A stretch of 8,103 bases of DNA, from the NCBI GenBank assembly GCA_964637875.1, contig CAZWXK010000083.1:1-8103 (forward strand). The letters run 5' to 3'. This stretch comes from UBA5972 sp964637875 (GTDB lineage Bacteria; Pseudomonadota; Alphaproteobacteria; Rhodobacterales; Rhodobacteraceae). Of the stretch, positions 1 to 5,228 are shown in pieces. Under the pieces are notes generated by a model, which was not told where the DNA came from, did no database searches, and saw only the letters and a list, made by a program, of their open reading frames with translations. How positions within the stretch are numbered: the first letter of the stretch is position 1; each line of letters starts with the position of its first letter. The position numbers were made by a program, and so were the translations under genes.

Positions 1-33
1 GGGGGCGAGGCGGGGGCGAGGTGGGGGCAGGCG
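1..33. repeat. 11-bp G-rich tandem repeat at window edge
   Basis: Three head-to-tail units begin at 1, 12 and 23. The first two read GGGGGCGAGG plus one base (C or T); the third is degenerate (GGGGGCAGGCG). The 11-bp period is not a multiple of three, and no supported gene covers it, so it appears intergenic. It lies at the very start of the window, so the true repeat number to the left is unknown. Confidence 0.7.
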
Positions 34-53
34 GCTTTGGCAATGCATGGGTT

Positions 54-99
54 CACCCGTGATAAGCGGGTGCGGCGCAATGACATCGTTGCGCCACGC
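54..99. other. Two adjacent hairpins upstream of the cytochrome gene
   Basis: The first has arms CACCCG (54-59) and CGGGTG (67-72). The second has arms GGCGCAA (74-80) and TTGCGCC (89-95), extended inward by a G-T wobble and a G-C pair to leave a 4-base loop, with further outer pairing near 70-72 and 97-99. Neither is followed by a T-run, so these are not typical intrinsic terminators. They could end an upstream transcript or be regulator sites for the gene starting at 168. No convincing promoter was recognised here. Confidence 0.35.
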
Positions 100-167
100 A
101 GCGCGGGTTATTAGGTTATAGCCAGAAATGCCGCCCCGTTGCGGCCGACAATTCGAGGAGAAACGAG

Positions 168-641
168 ATGAACAAGTCCTGCAAGTTCTGCTGGGGGCTG
201 TCGATATTGCTGCTGGGGGTCGTGCTCTATGGCGGTTATGTGTTCGGCATTCGGGGCAATGTCGAAAAGGGCGATGACGGGCGCACCGCGATCGTCATGG
301 CGCCGGCCGACCGGATCAGGGTTCTGGGGGAAATGCGGGTCTTTCTGGAAACCCTGCAATCCATCGACCAGGCCATTGCCGAGGACGACATGAAAACGGT
401 CGAGCGGCTTGCCCGCGCCTCGGGCATGGTCAAGGCAGGGGGTGAATCGCCGGCATTCCTTGGCACCCTCCCGCTGGAGTTCAAGACGCTGGGCATGGGG
501 CTGCACAAATCCTTTGACGGGCTTGCCGATCTGGCGGCAACCGACCCCGATCCGGGCAAGATGCTTGCGGCCGTGTCGGACGTGATGCTGACCTGTACCG
601 CCTGTCATGCAAGCTATCAGTTGAAATCCGACAGCAGATGA
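168..641 (+). CDS. Membrane-anchored cytochrome c'/c556-like protein
   Basis: This 157-residue protein is probably a periplasmic mono-heme c-type cytochrome tethered to the inner membrane. Residues about 11-27 (LSILLLGVVLYGGYVFG) are a single hydrophobic segment with no obvious signal-peptidase site, so it is likely an uncleaved anchor. The only heme-attachment motif, CTACH, is at residues 143-147, ten residues from the end. A C-terminal CxxCH after a largely helical region is the layout of the four-helix cytochrome c'/c556 family. Met56 (RVLGEM) is a possible sixth ligand as in c556; this is inference. The start is supported by GAGGAG at 153-158, nine bases ahead of the ATG. Cys5 and Cys8 at the cytoplasmic end of the anchor are unusual. 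It stands alone, 132 bp before the next gene, so its redox partner cannot be named. It could also be a degenerate c'-type sensor of gas or redox state. Confidence 0.78.
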   Translation: MNKSCKFCWGLSILLLGVVLYGGYVFGIRGNVEKGDDGRTAIVMAPADRIRVLGEMRVFLETLQSIDQAIAEDDMKTVERLARASGMVKAGGESPAFLGTLPLEFKTLGMGLHKSFDGLADLAATDPDPGKMLAAVSDVMLTCTACHASYQLKSDSR

Positions 642-773
642 CAGCCGGGCCATGGCCTGGCCGCAGGCGGCGCTGGCGAATTGTCACCGAAACCGGTACC
701 ATCCGGCAGACGTCAACCGACCATGGTCCTGGCGTGCAGAAAACAGTAACGCCGACCGCCGACAGGGGCCTGC

Positions 774-1950
774 ATGAGTGATCCGCGCGAGAAACTGACA
801 CCCGAAAACGTCGCCAGGATCTGCGCCCGCGTCTTTGACCAGCCGGTCGAGAGGGTGACCGCCCCGGGCGGCAGATCCCGCGAAAGCCTGCGCGTGCATT
901 TCCCGGCGCGCACGATCATTGCCACCCAACGTGCCTGGCCGGGACGGATGCGCCTGGAAATGGAGGTCCTGCGGCGGCTTTCCCGACAGGGCGCGCCCGT
1001 GCCCGCCTTTCTGGGCGGAACCGAGCAGATGTTCTTTCAGGCCGATCTGGGCCCGCGTCGCCTGTCGGGCGAACTTGCGATCGCGGCCGCCAGGGGCGAC
1101 AGCACGCTGATGACGCGCGCGCTGGAAAGCCTGGTCGCGATCGGCGAGGCCGCGCAACGGGCCGATCTTGCCGCCATCGTTCCGCCGCTGGGTGACCGGC
1201 CCGAATGGGTGGCGGGGCTGGTGCGCACGGTGGTCAGGACATCCGAAATGCTGGGAATCGATGCCCCGACCCTGGATTTCTCGGCGCTGGATGCGGCCCT
1301 GTCGGTGCCCGCCCGGCGTTTCGTGAAATGGGATGCGCGGCCGGGCAATGCCTCGGTCGCGGCCGATGGGCGCGTCGCCTGGTTCGACTGGGAACATTGC
1401 GGCCGCCGTCAGGGAATCGAGGATTTCGCATGGCTGGCCGGCGACGAATTCTGGCCCTGGCCGCCCGAGATGGTCCTGCCCGCCCTGGAACGCATCCTGC
1501 CGCCGGGCAGTGGCGCCGACCTGTCCTATCTGGGGTTGTTCATCAGCTTTCATCTGGTGCAGCGCCTGACCCTGATTCTGGGGCGTCAGGCCCGTCACGG
1601 CTGGGAGGACCGCAGCCATGCGCTGCGCTATGACCGGATCGGAACCGACCCCGAACTGGCCCGGCGTCTGTGCCGCCACGGGGCCGGATGGGCCGTGCAT
1701 CACGGGCTGACGCGCCCCATGGTGGCGTGGTTTCAGGATGCCGCCGGGGCGCTCGAACGGCTGCCCGAACCCGACCGGCCCGCCGATCAGCCGAACGACC
1801 GCCCCACCGATCGCCCCACCGATCGCCCCNNNNNNNNNNNNNNNNNNNNNNNNNNNNNNNNNNNNNNNNNNNNNNNNNNNNNNNNNNNNNNNNNNNNNNN
1901 NNNNNNNNNNNNNNNNNNNNNNNNNNNNNCCCGCCGATCAGCCGGACTGA
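774..1950 (+). CDS. Aminoglycoside phosphotransferase/choline kinase-fold protein with C-terminal D-R-P repeat, interrupted by assembly gap
   Basis: The 352 residues before the gap have the APH/choline-kinase fold. The Brenner-type catalytic loop is VKWDARPGN (residues 184-192; D187 as base, N192 as metal ligand), with Lys where the family usually has His. The metal-binding DFG equivalent is WFDWEHCG (203-210; D205). The N-lobe (about 1-95) and helical C-lobe (about 210-330) look intact. The substrate is unknown; relatives phosphorylate small alcohols, sugars, drugs or amines, and resistance should not be assumed. From residue 334 the protein is Pro/Asp/Arg-rich in 4-residue units (DRPA, DQPN, DRPT, DRPT, DRP), then 100 N. 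The gap starts on a codon boundary. The sequence after it reads PADQPD then TGA, matching the earlier PADQPN copy, so an in-frame repeat (true gap a multiple of 3) would end the protein at 1950. Taken literally, 100 N shifts the frame and gives a false readthrough. AGGGG at 763-767 precedes the ATG. It is convergent with the malyl-CoA gene and overlaps it by 13 bp. Confidence 0.75.
1773..1947 (+). repeat. 12-bp coding tandem repeat (D-[RQ]-P-x) spanning the first gap
   Basis: Clean 12-bp units are GACCGCCCCACC (1797-1808), GATCGCCCCACC (1809-1820) and the partial GATCGCCCC (1821-1829), directly against the N run. Diverged units encode DRPA and DQPN from 1773. A 15-bp direct copy, CCCGCCGATCAGCCG, occurs at both 1779-1793 and 1930-1944, on either side of the gap. 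This is a minisatellite that keeps the reading frame, and it is the likely cause of the assembly break. Confidence 0.85.
1830..1929. other. Assembly gap (100 N)
   Basis: Exactly 100 undetermined bases, a conventional placeholder, so the true length is unknown. Both flanks belong to the same 12-bp repeat family. This suggests the missing sequence is mainly more repeat units rather than a separate gene. Confidence 0.95.
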
Positions 1951-2816
1951 AGCGCCCTTATGGCCCCGGCGCGCGCCAGCAGGCGGCGGGCGGCCTCGAC
2001 ATGCAGGTTCTCGACGATATTGCCGTCGAGAACCGCAATCCCCGCCCCCCTGGCCCGGGCCTCGTCAAAGGCCTCGATCTGGCGCCGGGCAAGGTCGAGA
2101 TCCGCTTCGGACGGCGCAAAGACCTCGTTGGCAATCTCGATCTGGGCCGGGTGGATCAGGGTCTTGCCGTCGAATCCCATGTCGCGGCCCTGTTCGCAAT
2201 GCCGGCGCAGGGTCTCGGTGTCGCGGAACCTGTTGTAGACGCCATCGACACAGATCAGCCCATGCGCCCGCGCCGCCAGCAGACACAGGCCCAGGCTGGT
2301 CATCATCGGGGCGCGGTCGGCAGTGTCGCGCGCGCCCAGCTCCTTGGCCAGGTCGTTGGTGCCCATCACCATGCCTGCCATGCGGGCCGAGGCACGGGCG
2401 ATGCGCGGCGCGTTCAGGATTCCGGCCGGTGTCTCCATCATCGCCCAGATGCGGGTGGCGGCACATTTAGGGTGGTCGTCCAGACGGGCGGCAAGGCGGT
2501 GGATGTCGCTGGCGTCGTTCACCTTGGGCAGCAGGATGGCCTCGGGCGCGGTTTCGCAGATCGTGGAAAGATCGTCCTCGGCCCAACGGGTATCGAACCC
2601 GTTGATGCGCACCATCAGGGCGCGGGCGCCATAGTCGCGCCGTTGCAGGGTTTCGGCGACCAGGATGCGCGCGCCTTCCTTTTCGTCGGCGCTGACCGCG
2701 TCTTCGAGGTCGAAAATGATGGCGTCGCTCGCCAGGCCCGTGGCCTTTTCAAGGGCGCGCTCTTTCGATCCGGGGATATAGAGCACCGAGCGAAAGGGTT
2801 TGTTCAGCTGGTCCAC
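1938..2816 (-). CDS. mcl2: HpcH/HpaI (CitE-like) family enzyme, probable (3S)-malyl-CoA thioesterase
   Basis: This 292-residue TIM-barrel protein belongs to the citrate lyase beta/malyl-CoA lyase family. Visible landmarks are VLYIPGSKERALEKA (11-25), the DLEDAV motif (36-41), R70 in VRING, MMETP with metal-ligand E128, GTNDLAKELG with metal-ligand D155 (152-161), and FDGKTLIHPAQ (215-225). Length and motifs match the Mcl2 paralogue of Rhodobacter sphaeroides, which hydrolyses (3S)-malyl-CoA to malate and CoA, better than the longer Mcl1 lyase. The assignment rests on remembered family features and on the neighbouring mdh. I chose the GTG start at 2816-2814 because AGGAGG lies 6 bases upstream on this strand and the conserved N-terminus begins just after it; the frame stays open to 3101 but that extension looks non-coding. 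Malate produced would be the substrate of the divergent mdh. A malyl-CoA or citramalyl-CoA lyase role is the main alternative. Confidence 0.85.
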   Translation of the reverse strand: MDQLNKPFRSVLYIPGSKERALEKATGLASDAIIFDLEDAVSADEKEGARILVAETLQRRDYGARALMVRINGFDTRWAEDDLSTICETAPEAILLPKVNDASDIHRLAARLDDHPKCAATRIWAMMETPAGILNAPRIARASARMAGMVMGTNDLAKELGARDTADRAPMMTSLGLCLLAARAHGLICVDGVYNRFRDTETLRRHCEQGRDMGFDGKTLIHPAQIEIANEVFAPSEADLDLARRQIEAFDEARARGAGIAVLDGNIVENLHVEAARRLLARAGAIRALQSG

Positions 2817-2871
2817 ATCCGTCCTCCTGTGCTGCGGGGTGTGATTGCCGGGGACCGGACAACCACCCTTT

Positions 2872-2899
2872 GGCCCGATTTTCAAGAACAAATCGGGCC
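2872..2899. promoter_or_regulatory. Perfect 10-bp inverted repeat upstream of mcl2
   Basis: Arms GGCCCGATTT (2872-2881) and AAATCGGGCC (2890-2899) enclose an 8-base spacer, with the nearer arm 56 bp from the mcl2 start. Further ATCGGG copies at 2953-2958 and 2967-2974 favour a regulator binding cluster. As RNA it would also form a strong hairpin, so an attenuator-like or insulating role is possible. There is no T-run on either strand directly after it. Confidence 0.5.
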
Positions 2900-3064
2900 G
2901 CCCTGCCGATTTGCGCATCCTTGCGGGGCCGTCGATGACGGGCAGGAAAAAAATCGGGTGGCCGGGATCGGGCCTGCGGGGGGCGGCCAAGTGACGGAAA
3001 CCACGGGGCATTTTCTGAATACGGGGGTATACAATGCAAATGCCGGCACGGGTTCCACCCGCTG

Positions 3065-3089
3065 TTGCCCCTTGCGGTACGAGGGGCAA
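3065..3089 (+). promoter_or_regulatory. Hairpin in the mdh leader
   Basis: TTGCCCCTTG (3065-3074) pairs with CGAGGGGCAA (3080-3089) around the 5-base loop CGGTA: ten pairs including one G-T wobble. It ends 46 bp before the mdh ATG, so it could be a leader structure affecting mRNA stability or translation, or a palindromic operator. No known riboswitch class was recognised. Confidence 0.4.
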
Positions 3090-3135
3090 AGAGCTACCCA
3101 AGCGCCAGATTTTCTAACCCATCGGAGTAAAGACA

Positions 3136-4098
3136 ATGGCAAGAGCAAAGATCGCATTGATCGGCGCCGGTCAGATTGGCGGCACCCTGGCCCATCTGGC
3201 CTCGCTCAAGGAGCTGGGCGATGTGGTGATTTTCGACATCATGGACGGCGTGCCCCAGGGCAAGGCGCTGGACATCGCCGAAAGCGGCCCGGTGTCCAAG
3301 GTCGATGTCGCCCTGAAGGGCACCACCGATTATGCCGATATCGAGGGCGCCGATGTCTGCATCGTCACCGCCGGTGTGCCGCGCAAGCCGGGGATGAGCC
3401 GCGACGATCTGCTGGGCATCAACCTCAAGGTCATGAAGGCCGTGGGCGAGGGCATCGGCCAGCATGCGCCGAATGCCTTTGTCATCTGCATCACCAACCC
3501 GCTGGATGCCATGGTCTGGGCGCTGCAGAAATATTCCGGCCTGCCGACCGAAAAGGTCTGCGGCATGGCCGGCGTGCTGGACAGCGCGCGCTTTCGCCAT
3601 TTTCTGGCCGAGGAATTCGGCGTGTCCCATCGCGACGTGACGGCCTTTGTTCTGGGCGGACATGGCGACAGCATGGTTCCGCTGACCCGTTACTCGACCG
3701 TTGCGGGTATTCCTCTGCCCGATCTGGTGGAAATGGGCTGGACCACCCAGGACAAGCTGGACGCCATCGTGCAACGCACCCGCGACGGCGGGGCCGAGAT
3801 CGTCGGCCTGCTGAAAACCGGGTCGGCATTTTATGCGCCCGCCGCCAGCGCGATCGAGATGGCCGAGGCCTATCTCAAGGATCAGAAACGCGTCCTGCCC
3901 TGCGCCGCGCATGTGAAAAACGCCTATGGCGTCAAGAACATCTATGTCGGCGTGCCGACCGTGATCGGTGCCGGTGGCATCGAGCGGGTGATCGAGATCG
4001 GCCTGGACAAGGACGAACAGGAAATGTTCGACAGGTCGGTTACCGCCGTTGACGGGCTGGTTGCGGCCTGCAAGGGAATCGACCCCTCTCTGGGCTGA
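3136..4098 (+). CDS. mdh: Malate dehydrogenase (NAD, LDH-like type)
   Basis: It oxidises (S)-malate to oxaloacetate with NAD+ in the cytoplasmic TCA cycle. The 320 residues are the normal length for the LDH-like (type 3) alphaproteobacterial enzyme. The Rossmann loop is GAGQIGG (10-16), with D34 in VVIFDI favouring NAD over NADP. The mobile substrate loop VPRKPGMSR (81-89) carries R83 and R89. NPLD (121-124), D149 and R152 in GVLDSARF, and the catalytic H176 in GGHGDSM (174-180) are all present. GGAG lies eight bases before the ATG. It is divergent from the malyl-CoA gene and followed by its own strong terminator, so it is probably transcribed alone rather than with sucC, although TCA genes are close by. 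Confidence 0.97.
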   Translation: MARAKIALIGAGQIGGTLAHLASLKELGDVVIFDIMDGVPQGKALDIAESGPVSKVDVALKGTTDYADIEGADVCIVTAGVPRKPGMSRDDLLGINLKVMKAVGEGIGQHAPNAFVICITNPLDAMVWALQKYSGLPTEKVCGMAGVLDSARFRHFLAEEFGVSHRDVTAFVLGGHGDSMVPLTRYSTVAGIPLPDLVEMGWTTQDKLDAIVQRTRDGGAEIVGLLKTGSAFYAPAASAIEMAEAYLKDQKRVLPCAAHVKNAYGVKNIYVGVPTVIGAGGIERVIEIGLDKDEQEMFDRSVTAVDGLVAACKGIDPSLG

Positions 4099-4123
4099 GA
4101 CACCTCCTGACAAGACCGCGCAG

Positions 4124-4157
4124 CCGGCCCGTGCAGACATGCTGTGCGGGCCGGTTT
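4124..4157 (+). terminator. Intrinsic terminator after mdh
   Basis: CCGGCCCGTGCAG (4124-4136) and CTGTGCGGGCCGG (4142-4154) form a 13-pair stem with two G-T wobbles and a 5-base loop (ACATG), followed by TTT at 4155-4157. It begins 25 bp after the mdh stop. The T-tract is short, as is common in GC-rich alphaproteobacteria, but the stem is strong and correctly placed. Confidence 0.8.
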
Positions 4158-4208
4158 CGTCTGGCGTCGGCAGCAATTCCTCCCCGTCGGGCTCAACCCT
4201 GGCAAGAT

Positions 4209-4233
4209 CAACCCAGGATGGATTCTTGGGTTG
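4209..4233 (+). other. Hairpin in the leader of the exported-protein gene
   Basis: CAACCCAGGA (4209-4218) pairs with TCTTGGGTTG (4224-4233) around a 5-base loop: ten pairs including one G-T wobble. It lies about 120 bp before the GTG at 4351 and has no T-run. Part of its left arm is in a short direct repeat (TCAACCCTGG at 4193-4202 and TCAACCCAGG at 4208-4217). An operator or leader structure is possible; its role is unknown. Confidence 0.35.
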
Positions 4234-4292
4234 CGGCGCGCTGGCGGTCATGGCAGGTTTGCGGGAAACGGGGTCGCCGAACAGGGCCGTTT

Positions 4293-4350
4293 GTCGAACC
4301 CGGGCAGCAGGATCGGAACAGCGGGCAGATGCTCGAAAAGGGGGTTCGAC
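4293..4350 (+). promoter_or_regulatory. Inverted repeat covering the ribosome binding site of the exported-protein gene
   Basis: GTCGAACCC (4293-4301) is the exact reverse complement of GGGTTCGAC (4342-4350), which ends immediately before the GTG start and contains part of the AAGGGGG ribosome binding site (4338-4344). The arms are 40 bases apart. If they pair in the mRNA the start site would be blocked, a simple way to limit translation. Function is inferred from position alone. Confidence 0.4.
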
Positions 4351-4881
4351 GTGAAACAGATGGGCAAGGCGGTATTGCGTGGGTTGTTCATGTTGCTGCT
4401 GGTCTGGGGCGGCACCGCTCCGGGTCCGGTCGCGGCGGCCGGGGGCAGCAAGCTGGCGGTTGATGCCTTTGCCATCTGTGCGCGCAATTTCACCACCCGG
4501 AACAAGCTGGCCACGGCGCTCGAGGGGGCCGGCTTCCGGCGCCAGCTCGAAACCATGGGCGGGCCGCGGGACTGGTTCATCGACACGCGCACCAGGGTGA
4601 TCGTCGGGGTCGAGGGTACGCCCCGCGTCAAGGCCTGTTCGGTCAGTGTGCGGAACCTGACCATGAAGGATGCGCGCAAGCTGGCCGAGCGCATGATCCG
4701 GGCCAGCTTCAGGGGGCGATTCAGGGTTTACAAGCTGAAAAAGAAAAAGCCCTCGGACCGTGCGGTGATGGCCTGGATGGGGATGAAGCTGACGGGCAGG
4801 CCCGCGGCCGTCGTTCTGCTTGAACCCATGCGGCTGGCCGATTTCTATCGTGCGCCCATGGTTGTGCTGATGCGGCGATGA
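4351..4881 (+). CDS. Exported protein of unknown function
   Basis: I do not recognise this 176-residue protein. It starts with a typical Sec signal peptide: K/R near the start, hydrophobic core LFMLLLVWGG (12-21), and a likely cut after AAA (28-30). The mature part of about 146 residues has only two cysteines, C43 (FAICARNF) and C96 (VKACSVSV), which could form one disulfide in the periplasm. There is a basic run, KLKKKK, near residue 130, and no transmembrane segment or enzyme motif that I can name. GTG at 4351 is preferred because AAGGGGG sits 6 bases upstream; ATG at 4360 would leave 15 bases. An open frame reaching back to 4144 would start inside the mdh terminator and is rejected. It lies between that terminator and the second gap and probably has its own promoter, though none is convincing. 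The stop is 8 bp before the gap. Confidence 0.75.
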   Translation: MKQMGKAVLRGLFMLLLVWGGTAPGPVAAAGGSKLAVDAFAICARNFTTRNKLATALEGAGFRRQLETMGGPRDWFIDTRTRVIVGVEGTPRVKACSVSVRNLTMKDARKLAERMIRASFRGRFRVYKLKKKKPSDRAVMAWMGMKLTGRPAAVVLLEPMRLADFYRAPMVVLMRR

Positions 4882-4889
4882 TGCGGTAT

Positions 4890-4989
4890 NNNNNNNNNNN
4901 NNNNNNNNNNNNNNNNNNNNNNNNNNNNNNNNNNNNNNNNNNNNNNNNNNNNNNNNNNNNNNNNNNNNNNNNNNNNNNNNNNNNNNNNN
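4890..4989. other. Assembly gap (100 N) in the region upstream of sucC
   Basis: A second placeholder of exactly 100 N, in a 347-bp stretch (4882-5228) with no supported gene. The right flank is a 12-bp tandem repeat; the left flank is the few bases after the exported-protein stop. A small gene could be hidden here, but the visible flanks show none. Confidence 0.95.
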
Positions 4990-5020
4990 TGCCGGTGACG
5001 GTGCCTGCGACGGTGCCTGC
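4990..5020. repeat. 12-bp tandem repeat at the right edge of the second gap
   Basis: GACGGTGCCTGC occurs at 4997-5008 and again at 5009-5020. Bases 4990-4996 (TGCCGGT) look like the end of a further, diverged unit running into the gap. It is not within a supported gene. Its sequence differs from the repeat at the first gap, but the unit length is the same. Confidence 0.75.
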
Positions 5021-5049
5021 ATGGCCGGATTACGGATGATTCACCCTGT

Positions 5050-5078
5050 TTGCCGTTGATTGTATGCCGTGGAATACT
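5050..5078 (+). promoter_or_regulatory. Candidate sigma-70-type promoter of sucC
   Basis: TTGCCG (5050-5055) and AATACT (5073-5078) are separated by 17 bp and each match four of six consensus positions. Transcription would start near 5085, placing the GTGATCAC palindromes just downstream, where a bound protein could block the polymerase. The leader would be about 145 bases. GC-rich alphaproteobacterial promoters are hard to call by eye, so a start further downstream is possible. Confidence 0.35.
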
Positions 5079-5092
5079 GCGAATTTCCCGCA

Positions 5093-5123
5093 TGTGATCA
5101 CGCCGCTTGCAAGTGTGATCACA
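5093..5123. promoter_or_regulatory. Paired GTGATCAC palindromes, likely tandem operator for sucC
   Basis: Two copies of the perfect 8-bp palindrome GTGATCAC sit at 5094-5101 and 5115-5122. The left is preceded by T and the right is fully symmetric over ten bases, TGTGATCACA (5114-5123). Their centres are 21 bp apart, two helical turns, so two dimers would bind the same face of the DNA. They lie about 105 bp before the sucC ATG. The regulator is not identified. A CRP site is unlikely because the TGTGA and TCACA halves lack the 6-bp spacer. Confidence 0.6.
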
Positions 5124-5228
5124 AATCGCGGAAAAATTCGTCCAATCTTCCCGATCACGCGCCTTTCACTTTCCATCCCGCGCCCCCTGTGACAGCTTGC
5201 CGCAAAACTGGCAGAACGGGAAACATCC

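Larger units (their letters stand above)
2817..3135. promoter_or_regulatory. Divergent control region between mcl2 and mdh
   Basis: This 319-bp stretch has no supported gene and must hold the promoters for both flanking genes. It contains a perfect inverted repeat at 2872-2899, two more ATCGGG copies (2953-2958 and 2967-2974), and a hairpin at 3065-3089 inside the presumed mdh leader. A TATACAAT stretch at 3028-3035 resembles a -10 element for mdh, but no good -35 sits at the right distance. The mdh ribosome binding site is GGAG at 3124-3127. TGTGATTGC at 2840-2848 weakly resembles the TGTGATCAC element found before sucC. Confidence 0.5.

Noticed and set aside
645..660. Terminator after the cytochrome gene (GGCCATGGCC palindrome at 648-657)
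   Set aside because: The stem is short with almost no loop and no T-run follows. A restriction-site-like palindrome in GC-rich DNA is an adequate explanation.
1773..1947. CRISPR-like array at the first gap
   Set aside because: The units are 12 bp, contiguous, without spacers and in coding frame, so this is a minisatellite.
2817..3101. A 95-residue N-terminal extension of the malyl-CoA enzyme
   Set aside because: The frame is open but the extension is unlike the family, covers the divergent promoter region and hairpins, and ignores the AGGAGG placed 6 bases before GTG 2816.
774..4052. A single 1092-residue + strand reading frame through the first gap and on into mdh
   Set aside because: It is open only because the 100 N run has no stops and shifts the frame. 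After the gap it is antisense to the malyl-CoA gene and then out of frame with mdh, and the sequence is low-quality Arg/Gly-rich shadow.
4144..4350. An earlier start for the exported protein
   Set aside because: It would begin inside the right arm of the mdh terminator and would bury the signal peptide internally.
3094..5022. A 642-residue minus-strand frame opposite mdh and the exported-protein gene
   Set aside because: It runs through the 100 N gap and is antisense to clearly real genes. High-GC DNA commonly leaves such frames open; no domain is recognisable.
5093..5123. CRP/FNR binding sites before sucC
   Set aside because: TGTGA and TCACA halves are present, but they abut instead of being separated by 6 bp, and no TTGAT-N4-ATCAA is present.
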